64,000 nt of DNA from Drechmeria coniospora (Eukaryota; Ascomycota; Sordariomycetes; Hypocreales; Ophiocordycipitaceae), in contig NC_054390.1 of the NCBI RefSeq assembly GCF_001625195.1, positions 992,001-1,056,000 of the forward strand, read 5' to 3'. A program made the position numbers and the translations under genes. Of this stretch, positions 12,484 through 24,289 are shown piece by piece. How positions within the stretch are numbered: the stretch's first letter is position 1; the number at the start of each line of letters is the position of its first letter. The notes under the pieces were generated by a model. It was not told the origin of the DNA. It searched no databases and worked only from the letters and a program-made list of their open reading frames with translations.

Positions 12484-14306
12484 TCACAGCTCGTCCCTGT
12501 CGCCTTGCGGTCCGCCCACGAGCTCGCACGCGGCCGGCGTGCCGACCTCCATCTTGTACACGCACTTCTCCGACTCGCTGACCCGCCAGACCTCGTCCGT
12601 CTCGGCGCAGGCCAGCCAGACGTCGGTCCGGCGCTCCGGTCCGTTCCAGCACCCCTGCCCGTTCTCGTACCGCATCACCATCCTCTCGCCCTTGCCGAGG
12701 CTCTTTCCGTCCAGCCTCTCCTCGTCGTCGGCCATCTCGCGGTCGATGCGCACAAAGTTGCCCATGTTGGTGCTGCCGTGGTCCTTCTTGGAGACTTGCG
12801 ACGTCGACTCCATCCAGTTGAGCTCGTACGTGTATTCGCCCACATCGAGGCTCACCTTCCTGCCCTTGAGAGCGCGGAAGATTTCGGACGGCCCGTAGTC
12901 TTTGTTGAGTGCTTCCTCTTCGCTGGTGCGAGACCGCGTCTTGTCGCCGAGCTCTCGCTCGGCCGCCTCCATGGCCTCGCGAGCGGCCTTGAGGATGTGC
13001 GATTCCGCGCCCGGCGTGCTATTGTCGGCGAGGATGCCGCTCTGTATCAGCCAGACCCTGAAGGAAATCAACTTGTCGTGGAGCAGGTTGCGAAGAGAGG
13101 ATGGCAGGTAGGCCTCGAAGTTGTACACTATCCAACACCAGTCAGTCGGTCGGCGAGCCACGAAAGCGGACCGGTCAGGGGGCGCAACTCACGAATGTCG
13201 GTGTCGTCGCCCTGCTCCTCAAACTCTCGCCAGTTCACGCCGCTGCTCTCGCCGTCTTCCTGGATAATCTCGTACACCTCCGAGTCGGGCATCTTTTCCG
13301 GGTTCTCGGCCGGCTCGCGAGCGGAATAATCTTCGAAAGCGCGGACGGCGGCCTTGACACCCTCGTCGTTGAAGTTGGGGTTGTACTCTTCCTTGAACTT
13401 CCGAAGAATCGTTTCCAGCTCGTCCACCCGGAGCCGCAGCTCGTTTCGTTGCCCGTTGACATCCTCAAGCGCCTTGCGCAGCTCGTTGACCCGCGTCTTC
13501 GCCAGGCCGACGAGAACACCGACTTTGCCGCCGCCACCGTCACCCCGGACCACCCTACCCTTCTCCGCGAGGGCGGCGGCGGCATGCTTCTGCGTCAGGT
13601 CCTCCTTCTTGGCCTCGAGCTGCTTGATCTCCTCGACGAGATTGGACAGATGCAGCTCCGCCTTTTGTCGAAGCTCCTTGGCCTCTCGGACCATGCTTTG
13701 ACGTTTCACCTGCGCCCTCTCCAACTTCCTCAGCTTCTCTTCCTCCTGCCGCCGGTACTCCTTTCCGATCTCGGCGCAGCGATTCTCGCACTTCTTCGCG
13801 CCGTACTCCTCGGTGCCGTCGCAGCAGAGTTCATAATCGCACACGCCGTCGTTGACGTACGAAAAGGGCACGTAGGCGCCGATGTGACCGGCGTTGGCGC
13901 ACCAGAATCCCGGGAGCGCTCTTATCGCCTTTGTGTTGCCCGAGACGGAGCCGGGGAGTGGCTGCAGCGGCGAGAGAGGGTCGATGAAGGCACAGGCCGC
14001 CGTGCCGGGTTCGTCGGAACCGTCGGGGCAATCGCACGAGTTGTCGTTTATTTGATCCGGTCTGAGCTTGATGGACGGACTCGTGATGCACGTGAACTCG
14101 GACTTGCTCTTGTAATAGGATGCAACTGCTCAGGGTCAGCCAATTGGCCTTGAACATGGCGACGTTCCGCCGTGCTGGACGGCTGGAACCTGGACAAGGT
14201 AGCGCAACGAACATTCCGGGTTGACACCGCGCGGCAGGCTGCCCGCAGCAGCCGCGGCGGCCGAGCAGACGGCGCCCAGGAGCAGCAGAGACCGTGGTTG
14301 CTGCAT
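12484..14306 (-). CDS. Glucosidase II beta subunit (PRKCSH-like), ER lumen
   Basis: Non-catalytic subunit of ER glucosidase II, which trims the two inner glucoses of N-glycans and serves calnexin-type quality control. Exons: 14306-14213, 14125-13193 and 13127-12484; 556 residues, all GT-AG introns. The N-terminus MQQPRSLLLLGAVCSAAAAA is a clear signal peptide, followed by the family motif RGVNPEFASYYKSKSEFTC, which is created by the first splice. Two LDL-receptor-A-like cysteine modules follow (NSCDCPDGSDEPGTAAC and NDGVCDYELCCDGTEEYG), then a long charged coiled coil (about residues 150-320), an acidic segment and a C-terminal mannose-6-phosphate-receptor-homology domain. The protein ends RDEL, a variant of the HDEL/KDEL ER-retrieval signal that keeps it and its catalytic partner in the ER. 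It diverges from the GCIP-like gene. Confidence 0.95.
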
Positions 14307-14690
14307 CGTCACTTGCAGTTTGGCTATGGTTGATGGTGAGCTGGAAAGACGGGACGGCTCCAACCGAACGGAACACGGTGACGACTCCAGCGACGACGAT
14401 GGAAGCTCCTGAAATGTGGAGACGGAAACGGCCAGCCTTCGGTAAATACTCGGCCTACGGCGAGGCCAGCGCCCCAGCCAGCCTGCTTAGCTAATCTGAT
14501 GAGTTTGTATCCCCATTGGGACGGACCGTCGATTGATGTTAAACCGTAAACGGCTCAATATCAAATATTGAATTAAAAGAAAATGAAAAAATAAAAAAGG
14601 AAAAAGGAAAATAGAAAAGAAAGAGAAGAAAAGCAACCTCCGCCGACAACATCATCACAAGACCTGGTAGTGACGGAAGGCAGAGCAGCC
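14307..14690. promoter_or_regulatory. Divergent promoter region, glucosidase II beta / GCIP-like gene
   Basis: A 384 bp spacer between divergent starts. It includes an A-rich tract at about 14573-14635, before the GCIP-like ATG, that may be part of that gene's core promoter or leader. No gene. Confidence 0.45.
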
Positions 14691-15863
14691 ATGGCACGAC
14701 CGACAGAGGCCTCTCTTCAGAGCCTCGATTCCATCATACGCACGGCATCCGTTCTTCTCGCCCAGCTGCAAGAGGTTCTGTCCGACATTCAAAAAAATCC
14801 CCATCCCAGTGGACAATCAGAGGCGGCCACGGCCTCTCCGCCGGTCAATGCCCTCGCACTCGCCCACGACTCGGCCTCTCTGATCCGGGCGCACGGCACG
14901 AAAATCTCCCTCCTCATCATCAACGAACCTTTCTCTGCCAATGCCGTTTCCTCTGTCCTTCGAGAGCTCCTTCATGGGCCCGTTCCGGCGCTCGCCCTGG
15001 CTCCCCAAGAATGCACGGCCGACAAATACACCACGGCCGTTCGGAGGGAGCTCGCGTCCCGGTGTCGGAAAGTCCTTGCCGATCTGCACGAGCTTCTTGC
15101 CAAGATTCCAAAGAATGGCCAGTCGTTGAGCTCGGACGAAAAATCCGGCATCGCCGCGGGCGGCAGGGGCAGCATTCCCGCCACAGGCATCCTCTGGTCC
15201 GCCTGCGATGATGTCATCGGTATCGCGAACAACGGCATCGCTCATTTTTATGCCGCCAAGCTGGGCCACTGGAAGTCGTTGCTTGGGGACATTATGGAGG
15301 AGCTCAAGGAATGGGCCGAGGAGGATTCGGACGAAGATGACGAAGACGAGGACGATGATGGCGAAGACTACCACGGCGACGAACGAGGAGAGGCCGACGA
15401 CGCAGCCCAGGCCATGGTCGACGAGCTCTTCAACTCCCAACCGCACATCCCCCGTCTCGACCCCGACTCCATCCGCCCACGCCTCGACGTCACCCTCAAG
15501 CGCCTCCGCCTGGTCACCCTCCTGTACGATGCCGCCATCAAGCGCCGCTTCAAGACGCTCCCCGCCGTCCCGCTCCCCTCCAGCTCCACCACGGCCCTCC
15601 GGCTCGATGAGCTCGCCAACGTGCTCGAGTCGCTGCCCTCCAGCTTTGACGATCTCGCCGCCGCCTTTTACGACCTGCAACCCCAAGCCATAGACGATGC
15701 CATGGAAAAGTGCTTCGTCGATGCCCTTGCCGCCAGCGAGCTGCTGGCCAAGACGTGGGATGACAAGACGGACGAGTTTTCTACGTGGCTCGGCAAGTTT
15801 CAGTCGGAGATGCAAGGTAAAAAGCTGCCACCCAAGAACGGGAGTGCTGTCTCGGCCAAGTAA
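14691..15863 (+). CDS. Cyclin-D1-binding protein 1 / GCIP-like protein
   Basis: 390 residues in a single exon. It resembles the fungal members of the GCIP (CCNDBP1) family, mostly helical proteins that in animals bind cyclin D and HLH factors; the fungal role is poorly defined. The N-terminal half has the family pattern of helices, including ALAHDSASLIRAHGTKISLL and TGILWSACDDVIGIANNGI. A strongly acidic insert follows (residues about 211-235, mostly D and E), then a C-terminal helical domain beginning around IRPRLDVTLKRLRLVTLLYD. The start is the first ATG; an in-frame GTG 21 bp upstream was not used. It converges on the Sip5-like gene. Confidence 0.8.
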   Translation: MARPTEASLQSLDSIIRTASVLLAQLQEVLSDIQKNPHPSGQSEAATASPPVNALALAHDSASLIRAHGTKISLLIINEPFSANAVSSVLRELLHGPVPALALAPQECTADKYTTAVRRELASRCRKVLADLHELLAKIPKNGQSLSSDEKSGIAAGGRGSIPATGILWSACDDVIGIANNGIAHFYAAKLGHWKSLLGDIMEELKEWAEEDSDEDDEDEDDDGEDYHGDERGEADDAAQAMVDELFNSQPHIPRLDPDSIRPRLDVTLKRLRLVTLLYDAAIKRRFKTLPAVPLPSSSTTALRLDELANVLESLPSSFDDLAAAFYDLQPQAIDDAMEKCFVDALAASELLAKTWDDKTDEFSTWLGKFQSEMQGKKLPPKNGSAVSAK

Positions 15864-16442
15864 CATGGCGATTCCACGTCTGCGAGTTGTCCGAGACGGC
15901 TCGAGGCTCCCGATCCGATCTCTTTGCATGCCCACGACTTACGCCAACCTACTCTTCTCCCCTGTACATGGCGCGCCGTTTGGCTGGTTTGAAGAGTTGG
16001 ATACCCCGGTCTGGTGTCGCACCACTGCTTTTCGCGCTGTTTTTCTCCTTTCGAAGAGCGCGCCGCGACGCTTCGCACGTCTGTGCTTCACGATACCCCG
16101 AGCCTATTGACCGGGTAGCAGGTTGAAATAATTACTCCGTAACTCATGGTGCCTTTTATCTGCGTGCTTGGGTGGCCGATTCAATTCCGTGCAACTATAT
16201 AATTCGCTATTTCGTACAAGGAAAGCTGTGAATTTACAACAAAGGACATGACGTAAAACCCGCATCGGAGCGTCGGCAATCTTGAACATCATTACTTGCC
16301 AGGCGAATGGGCCCCAACGCGTAGACCTCGTTCATCATGGCAGGGCGTCGGCGCATATGTCTGTCGCAAAATGGCAAACATTTCCTCATCGTTCCCGGAA
16401 CGCCGCGGGTTTGGCTTCCGTCTCGCGGCCGTGGCTCATTGA
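15864..16442. other. Convergent 3' spacer, no gene seen
   Basis: 579 bp between the GCIP-like stop codon and the Sip5-like stop codon. AT-richer than the flanking coding DNA. It presumably contains both 3' UTRs. Confidence 0.5.
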
Positions 16443-19039
16443 CTATTGACTCGGGGATGGTCGTCGGGGGCCGTCGACGCCTCGCGGGCGCTTGGCGTCT
16501 GCCGTCATGAAGCCCTCACCGGCTTCCGGCGACCCGGGTGTCAGCATCAGCTGCGGCGGGACCGCGTTGACGGGCACGTGGCTCGCGGAAAGGCCGCCGC
16601 CGGGAGCGGTCGATCGAGCGGTCGCCTCGGGCGACAGGATGACGGTGCTCGACAGGTCTTCGCTCCCGCCGAAGGAGGTGTCGTCGCCGCCGGCCGCGTG
16701 AGCGTGCTCGGCCTCGGCTTCCTCCTTGACCCGCGAGAGCGGACGGCTCGGCAGATCCTTGGCGCCCTCGACGGCTTCCTCGCCATCGGCCACGACGGCG
16801 GGATGAGCAGACCCATCATCGATGTTGACCCCGACAAGCTCGGCGAGGCTGCGAAAGTTGAACATGGGCTCGCTGCCGTCGCGGTCCCCTTCGTCGGCGC
16901 GTCCGTCGGGCCGAGCGTGGCCGCCGCCGTCGGGTGCGCCGAAGCCGGGTCCGGGATAGCTGCCGGATGGCGTGTCGGCGAGTGAGGAGCCCAGCGAAGA
17001 GGCATTACTTATCTGCCTCAGGTGGGAGCCGCGGCGGGTCGGCGTGGCCACGAGCAGCGATCCCACCGAGGAACCGGCCGAGGAGACGGGCACGGGGTCC
17101 GGTTCCAGAGGGCCGCGATCGATCCCCTTGCCCTTGTCCGCGGGGCCCTCCCTGCTCTCGGCATCGGCCGCGGGCGGCGCGTCGTCCCGGGGCGCCTGCG
17201 AGGCCGCCTGCACCGTCGCCTCGACCCTCAGGTTGCTGGACACGCTGTTGCCTCTCCTTCGACCGTGGCCGAGCGAGAGGCTGCTGCGGCTGGCGCCGCT
17301 CACCTCGCCGCCGTAGGGACCTTTGGCCTCCTTCTTCTGGGCTTTTCGCTCCGCTTGCTGCCGTTTCTTGATCTCCTTGCGCAGCGCCTTCTCCTCCTTG
17401 CGCTTGCGTTCCTCCTCGGTGGCGAGGGACAGACGGACGGCCTCCATGAACATCATCTCCTCGAGCTCGTCCATCCTCGTGCGACGGGCATCGTCGGGGT
17501 CCATGCTGGGCTCGCCGGATTCGGGGCCGTAGGATCCGCCGGCTTGGTCGTGTCCCGGGGTGCCGGTGCCGTTGCTGCCGGGGCCGGTCCTGCGGCCGAA
17601 GCGGCTACCGCGCAGCATGGACCTCTGCTCGTTGCCTCCGACGATGAAGGCGGCCGTGTGGAGGGCCGTCGCGGCGGCGGCCCTCCGGGCCTGGTGGGCG
17701 CGGACGGCGGCCAGCTTCGTCGACCAGTCGGGGCGGACTCGGTCGGTGGTGACGACGTTGGGGGCCGAGGCCGAGAGGCTGTGGGTGCGCCTTCGACCCT
17801 GCCTCGGCGACGCCGGCGGCAGCGTCGAGCTGAGCGAGCTCTGCGAGGACATGGCCGTGGAGGAGGCGATGTTGGACGTCGAGGCGACGGCGTGGACGAG
17901 GCCCCGGCGAAAGGGCGGAGGGTCATACGTGACGCCGAACTCGGGTTGCTGGCAGTAGGGACAGGCGGCCGGCTCGGATATGAGCATCTCGGGCGGGTCG
18001 CCGGCCTGGAGGGCGTCGGCGGGATCCCGGGCGGCGCCGTCGGAGTGGTGCTCGGGCAGGTGGGGGTCGGGGCGCTTTATCTGGACGAAGCACTCGCTGC
18101 AGATGGACTGGTCGCAGCAGCGGGTCCGGTTCAGGTAGGGCGGGTAGGAGAGGAAACAGATGGGACACTCGGCGGCGTCCTTGTAGAGGTAGACCTCGAT
18201 CGGCTGGCCGTTGACGAAGGGGTCGGGGGGCAGAAAGGTCTCCTTGGGCGTCAGGTCCGTCGACGACGCGTTGCGGGAGCCGACGCTGAGGGCGGCGGCG
18301 AGGGCCTTGGCTCTCGGCTTCAGGACGTTGCGGACGGCCGAGCTCGTCGTCGCGGGCGAGGGCAGGCTCGGGCCGACGGCCGGGTCGCTGCGGTCCGAGG
18401 CGGCCGACAGGGTCCTCGCGCCCATGGGCACGGTCAAGCTGGCCAGGGCCGGGGGCGAGGTCGAGGTCGAGGCGGGCGGGCGGGGGACGAGGTCGGCATC
18501 GGGCGGGGCGTCGGCGGGCGGCACGGGCAGGCCGCGGGCGGCGGCGACGAGCTGATGCTCGGCCCAGCTCGAGGACCAGTCGTTCAGGCCGCGCCAGAAC
18601 GGGGCCATCCTCCTCTCGATCTGTCGACGGCCGGTCAGCACACGAGGGGCCACGGCAGGCAGACGGCGGCGCGGGAGGCGAGCTGACGACGAACCTGCAG
18701 ATGTCTCACGACGGGCTTGCTAAAGTCTTCGGTGCCCGTGTAGGTGCCCAAGGTGACGAGGAATCCGCCGTCGACGTGCTCCTCGCGCATGCTTCGCTCC
18801 CGCTCCTTGGCGCGGGAGACACGCTCTCGCTCGAGGCGGCGGGCCTCGCGCTCCTGCCTCGTCTCTCGGCGCTCGAAGGGGGCATCCTGGCGTTGGCGGT
18901 CACGGGAAGCGGTTTGGAGGCTCAGGAAGCCCGTCAGGTCGGCGCGGCTCATGCGATTCCGGGATCGGCCGTCGCCGCGGCGGCCATCGGCGGCACCGTC
19001 GGGCTCGGCGCGCGCCTCCTTTGCGTTGGAGTTTCCCAT
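16443..19039 (-). CDS. Sip5-like RING-type protein, two exons
   Basis: 840 residues from exons 19039-18695 and 18620-16443, with a 74 bp GT-AG intron between KPVVRHLQ and [12 protein letters not shown]. In yeast, Sip5 interacts with the Snf1 kinase and the Reg1/Glc7 phosphatase; function here is inferred from that family. The N-terminus [10 protein letters not shown] is a good N-myristoylation consensus, suggesting membrane association. A degenerate RING/zinc module lies mid-protein: [34 protein letters not shown], and later [12 protein letters not shown]. Further on, [17 protein letters not shown] resembles a ubiquitin-interacting motif and leads into a lysine/glutamate-rich coiled coil. The remainder is low-complexity Ser/Pro/Gly sequence, as in other filamentous-fungal homologues, which are much larger than the yeast protein. 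Confidence 0.86.
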
Positions 19040-19838
19040 GTCGAAGGGTACGCGGAGCAGCGTCAACAGCTGCCGCAGGAGGGGTGGACGAGGGTGCAGA
19101 AGGTCGAAGGCGTGCTCGCCAGATGAAATGACACTCGCCTCCCGCCAAGCGAGCGGGCTCGGGGACGGCGAGGCGACGGGAGCACCGGCCGAAAGGTTGC
19201 CTGGGCGGGTGACGGAGCCAGGCCAGCGACGGCACCTTCTGCGACCGGGCAGTGGACGTGGAAGCGGACGTTGAAGCGGACGGGGAAGTGGACGTGGTCG
19301 AGGAAGCAGACGATCTGACTGGGACGAGGTCAAATGGCGGACCCAGTCAGCTCATGCATCTCGCTGGGCGTCGGGTCCGTCCGCCGATGGAAAATGGGCG
19401 ACTCGACGAGGGACCGATTCCGCGCGTCGAGGTCAAGATGCGTGGCGAGGAGGGGGAGTTGGTCGAGAGTCGGTCGAGAGTCGGTCGACGGCGAGGAAAC
19501 GAACGAGGCCTTGGCCTTGGGAGGCCAGCGGCGGTGGAGGATCGTCGGGCCGATCGGAGTGATGAGATCGATCGACGAGACGGTCGAGGGGGAGGGACGG
19601 ACCTGGCGCCCTCGTCTCCAAGGCGGGCTCGGTGCCAGAGCCGCCGCCGGGGATGATGGGAGCTGCTGGAGGGTCGTCGACGCGGCGGTGACGGGATGGT
19701 TGAGGGGGCAGTGGATGGGAGGGAGATGATGAGCGGGAAGAAGCCTCGTGCCGTCGACGGGGACGAGGAAGCGTACGGTGCTGCACTGGCTGCTGCACTG
19801 CACAGGCACCGCGGCGCTACCGAGGAGACGGAGTAGGT

Positions 19839-20046
19839 GTACAGTACGGCGTACAGTGCAGAAAGTGCAGTACAGGGTACAGTGCAGAAGGAACAGTGCA
19901 GAGTACAGTGCAGCAAGTACAATAGAGGATACAGTGCAGCAAGTACAGTAGAGAATACAGTGCAGCCAGTACAGTACAGAGTACAGTGCAGCCAGTACAG
20001 AGTACAGTGCAGCAAGCACAGAGTACAGTGCAGCAAGTACAGTAGG
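19839..20046. repeat. ACAGTGCAG-type degenerate tandem repeat
   Basis: About ten imperfect copies of a unit around 20-30 bp built on ACAGTGCAGCAAGTACAG, differing in spacer length. Apparent reading frames across it are by-products of the repeat. Confidence 0.8.
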
Positions 20047-20981
20047 TAAGCACTTGGATGCTAGGAGCACCGTACAATAGCGGTACAAGTACCTGACATG
20101 CACATGCAGTTGCACATGCACTCGTGCTGCCAATCAAGTACCAAGCAAGTACTAGATGGAGCACGTCACTCTGGTGCTCCCACCGCCAGCACCCACCTGG
20201 CGGATGGCGGGATGGGCGGACGTGGGGTTGGTCGGCGCAAGCGTCAGCGGTCACGGCCACTGAAGCGGTCGCCGTCGGTGCGAGCTGGGAGGTTCGTGGC
20301 GGGTGCGGGCGAGCCTAGGGGGGGGGAGGGGGGGGGGGGGGGGCATTGGGGGCGAGCAGCAGCCGCTAGCAGCGCCGACGGGGGTGGCACCAGCCGCTTC
20401 CGAACGCAACCAAACCAGGGCGAGGCCGCCCGCAGGCAAGCAAGGCCCCCTACGCGGTCTGCACACGCGTGCGGCGGTGGGCGAGAGACGCATTTTCCCT
20501 TTTTCATCCGACGATCGCGCCGTCGTCGGGTCGTGCACACGTCCTCTGCGTACGGGGCGATGGAGGGCTTTGCTGATTCTCCACGGCAGACGAGCGACAC
20601 TTGCTGCGGTACTTGCGGTGTAGGTCCGGCCGAGTACCAGTACTTTTTGGTCATTACCAGTACGGCGGCCATGCAGCTTGCTGCATTCCCGTGCCCTACG
20701 TGCAAGTACATGTACCGCGCCGCAGGTGTGGTGGCTCCGACTGTACTTGTACAAGTACATGAACTCGCCGTCGTAGGAGCAAGGTGCCCAAGCGCACTAA
20801 TGTAGGCACGAACGTGGGCACACCAACTACTGGGTACTAGTACCTACAAGTAAGTACTAAGCAGGTGGGGTGACGGGATGCAGTGAGTGAGGGGGGCGCA
20901 CAAGGGGCGGTCGTTGCTCCGCCGAGGTCAACAATGGCCACAACAATCCCGTTATGCCGTACAGTAAGTGCTGAACATGGA

Positions 20982-21061
20982 CAGAGGGGTAGCAAAAATG
21001 CCGATTCAATTTGTAGGGGTAGTGCTACCGAAACTGAATCGTCACTTTTGTCAAGTGACTG
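20982..21061 (+). mobile_element. ~80 bp inverted-repeat element, copy A (MITE-like)
   Basis: Imperfect palindrome. The left arm runs CAGAGGGGTAGCAAAAATGC and the right arm ends CTTTTGTCAAGTGACTG, followed by TA. It shares GATTCAATTTGTAGG and CTGAATCGTCACTTTTGTC with copies B-F. Confidence 0.65.
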
Positions 21062-21157
21062 TACTCGTTCTCGTACCTACTAGGAAAGTAATGCTGCCAG
21101 GAACCTTGGGATTGTTTGTGGCTCCAGTATGTATGTGTGCCTGTAAGTACAGCACTT

Positions 21158-21240
21158 GCGTACTACTGTACTGTACTTGCTTACTACCTCTGTACTGTAC
21201 TTGCTTACCACCTCTGTACTGTACTTGCTTACCATTGTCC
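21158..21240. repeat. 24 bp tandem repeat, about 3 copies
   Basis: Near-perfect copies of a unit around CTGTACTGTACTTGCTTACC, spaced 24 bp apart. Confidence 0.8.
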
Positions 21241-21903
21241 TTGCTGTGCAGTAGGTGTACTCTGTACCTGTACCCGAACTTACAGTAGGTGTGCTTCCAC
21301 CATCCTCTCTCCAAACTCGTCGTGTCATCCGTATTCGCAGGGTGACGGCGCCGACGATGCACCAGAAAGTCTACAGTAGGCTGCAGGGGCTCATTCCTCG
21401 AGACTTTTGGTACGGCGCAATCCATCCGAGGCGCACGGGGTGCGGCAAACTGATGACTGCGAGAGCTCAACAAACTGTGCCTGGTACTTGACTTGTACTT
21501 GCTACTTTGTCGTAATGATATTAATACATGGAGGACGGAGCAAGTACAGCACTGTACGGGAGTGGTGTAATGCCTGCAAGTACATTGAGCATAGGGGTTT
21601 TGGAGTAATTACGGAGTACACTGTACGGAGTACAAGGAGGTGTACTTGAGTATGCAGAATTACTTGCAAGTAATACTGAATAAAGTACAGCTACTTGCCC
21701 TCCGTGCCTCTACTTACTTGCATGGAATTACATCTACTGTATAAAGCGCCTGTACTCCGTGCTTAATGTACACTTGCTGCACATGCAAAGGCATGACAGG
21801 ATAACAAGTACACGTAGTATTACGGAGTGCTCCGTAAGTGCAGTAAGTACAGTAAGTACTAAGTACGTGGTGGCAATACATGTGGGTGTACTCCATACTT
21901 GTA

Positions 21904-21983
21904 CGGTTACTTGACAAAAGTGACGATGCAGTTTTGGTGGCGCTACTCCTACAAATTGAATCGACATTTCTGACACCCCGCTG
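21904..21983 (-). mobile_element. ~80 bp inverted-repeat element, copy B (MITE-like)
   Basis: Same family as copy A in the opposite orientation. It contains TTGACAAAAGTGACGATGCA and CAAATTGAATCGACATTTC, and is flanked by TA on both sides (21902-21903 and 21984-21985). Confidence 0.7.
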
Positions 21984-22009
21984 TACTCCTACAGCACACC
22001 CACCCCCAT

Positions 22010-23106
22010 CTACCGCCTCGGCGCCCACGCCTGCAGCCATTCTCTCATCCTCGCGACGTTGCCCCTTTCCGCCTCGGCCGCGGCGACGCACCAGGCGAGC
22101 TCCCAGACCTTGTCGGCCGCCACGCTCTCGGCCGCCCTCCTCCGCTGCTGGTTCGCCTCGTCGACGCAAAAGTACAGCGGCGCCGCCTCGCCGTCGACGT
22201 CGGCGAGCAGCCGCCTCGCCTCGGGCAGCGCCGCCTTGGCCTCCGAGGCGAGCGGTTCGAGGCCGGCGTTGGCCCGTCCCGTCCGGCACCGCTCGTTGGC
22301 GCAGTGCGCCTTGCCGCAGCCCGTCATGAGCTGCTGCAGGTAGCGCCTCTCCATCCTCCTCGCGAGCGCCCTGCCGTCGGGGTCGTGCATGCTCACGTAG
22401 AGGGGCCCGAAGCACACGGAGCACAGGCCCACGTCGTTGGCCGGACCTTGGCCCGCGGCGCCGACGCCGACGCCGACGCGACCCTTGGGCCCGACGCCGT
22501 GCCGCGTTCGGCCGCAGAGCGGGTTGCGGCACGTGTCGGGCTTCGCCCGCCCGACCTTGTCGAGGTCGTGGTGCTTGAGATGCGTCTCCATGTCGCGCAG
22601 CCGGACGATCCGGTCGCAGAGGTGGCACTCGGTCGTCCGGGCACCGTCGGCGAGCTCGTGCGCCGTCATGCCCGACAGCGTCACCTCGGCCGCCGGCCGC
22701 AGCGGGTCTCCCTCCTGCGGCACCTCGAGGTGGCAGAAGCGGCACAGGATGAGCTTGCCCGGGCAGACCGTCGTGCGGTGCCTCGCGAGGTCCGGCAGCG
22801 AGGGGGCGACGACGTCGCACGCCGGGCACCGGTGATGCGTGTGGAACACTTGATCGTGCCGAGCCTTGCCCGCGGCGTCGTCCCCGCACGCCTCGTCTTG
22901 GCCGCAGTGCCAGTGCGCCTCCCACTCGGCCGATCCTTTGCGGAAGACGGCTCGACAGTCCGCGCACGCCACGTTGTTCCTGCGGCAGAAGCTCTCGTGC
23001 AGGACCATGGTCCTCCCGGGCACCCACTGGAGGCAGTTTTCGCATCGCTCCGCGTCGGCCCCGTGGCCTTGGCCCTCGACGCTCGTCGAACCGTCGGCCG
23101 CCCGCT

Positions 23107-23140
<34 letters not shown>

Positions 23141-24289
23141 CCGGGCCCGTAGCGTAAACGGGACGGCGTCCGACGAGGGCATGCGCTCGGCCGGCGCGTA
23201 CACCGACACCATGATGGCCTCGGCGCCGTCCATGGCCGCGTCCGTCGGAGACACGGCGATGGATTTGATGCCGCCCTCCGAGGGGCCAAAGTCTCCAAAC
23301 ACGTGATTCGACTCGCGCGGCGGCACCCTCTGCCGGGACGACTTGGGCGAGACAAAGAGGTCCAGGCCGTGCCCCTGCGCGCCGCCGAGGGCGACGACGA
23401 GCGGCCGCGCGCGGTCCCACGACGGCAGGGTAAAGTCGACATGGTCACCCGGTGCTACCCGGCCGCCAACCTCCTTCCAGATGCTCAGCTCGCCGCCTTG
23501 GGAGCTGCCGCGGGACGAGGCGGCGTGGGCCCGCGACGCGATTCGACGCAGCGACTCCCGCGCCTGCTCCTCGTCGAGCGGCTCGATGTCGACCTCGAGG
23601 TCCGTGTCGACGACGCAGATGCCGTCCCCCGCCGGCGCGAACCGGTCGACGAGGAACTTGAACGTCTCGCCCCGCACGCCCTGGACGGCGAGGACGGCGT
23701 CCTTGGTGAGGGAGGTGAAGTGAAGCCTCAGGTGGCGTTCCAGCAACGACTTCCAGTCGTCCGGGTCGTATCCCGCCTCGAGCGGCCGCAGCCGGACGTA
23801 GGTGCCCTTGGGCAGCTGCTGGGCGTGCACGGTGATGCGGAGGGGCAAAGGGACCGCGTCCTCGGTCGGTCGGTCGACGGCCGACTCCGCCGACTCCGCC
23901 GCCGTGGCGAGATGCTTCGGGTCGACGGCCAAGGCTTCCATGAGGAACGGGCTGAGGCCCAAGGTTCCCTCGGGCGCCGAAAACTCCCGAATGCCGGCGT
24001 GGACGACGTTTCCGTTGGCCGGGTTCACCAGCCGAAACATGAGGGGGTGCGGAAGCTGCTCGCCGTTTTCCCGCGGCCCCCCGTGGAGGCCGCCGTCGTG
24101 GGCGCCGAACGGGTCGACGGAGCCAAAGGCGGCACCCGTCGGCCGTCGAGAGGGGGCAGCGGCGAGGAGCTGCTCGAGAGCGGATGGGGGGAGGATGATC
24201 TTGTCGCCCGAAAGATTCTTGATCGACGTCAGCGTCGGATGGAGTGCCGTGTACGCGGCGGACCAGCGCAGCGCGGGGAGGTCGTCCAT
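22010..24289 (-). CDS. Ufd1-like protein with zinc fingers and C-terminal AZUL domain
   Basis: 759 residues, single exon, GC-rich. The N-terminus (SGDKIILPPSALEQLL, then HPLMFRLVNPANGNVVHAG) matches the double-psi barrel of Ufd1, the Cdc48 cofactor subunit that recognises ubiquitylated substrates. After about residue 400, cysteine/histidine modules appear (CENCLQWVPGRTMVLHESFC, CRRNNVACADCRAVF, HRCPACDVV, CRFCHLEV, CHLCDRIVRLRDMETHLKHH) that look like TRAF/C2HC-type zinc fingers. Near the C-terminus, LMTGCGKAHCANERC matches the AZUL zinc finger known from the N-terminus of UBE3A. This differs from canonical Ufd1 (about 360 residues) and is a filamentous-fungal multidomain architecture; substrates are unknown. 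No HECT domain follows. The ATG at 24289 directly precedes the conserved region. Confidence 0.85.

Larger units (their letters stand above)
19040..22009. other. Gene-poor spacer, 3.0 kb
   Basis: Between the Sip5-like start and the Ufd1-like stop. The first ~700 bp is GC-rich with repeated purine-rich motifs and probably contains the Sip5 promoter. The rest holds the GTACAGTGCAG array, a poly-G tract (about 20316-20342), a 24 bp repeat and two members of the ~80 bp inverted-repeat family (separate entries). TACGGAGTA motifs are frequent. I see no supportable gene. Confidence 0.6.

Noticed and set aside
17022..18686. 554-codon plus-strand reading frame
   Set aside because: Antisense to the Sip5-like gene, low-complexity Gly/Arg/Val-rich translation, no motifs.
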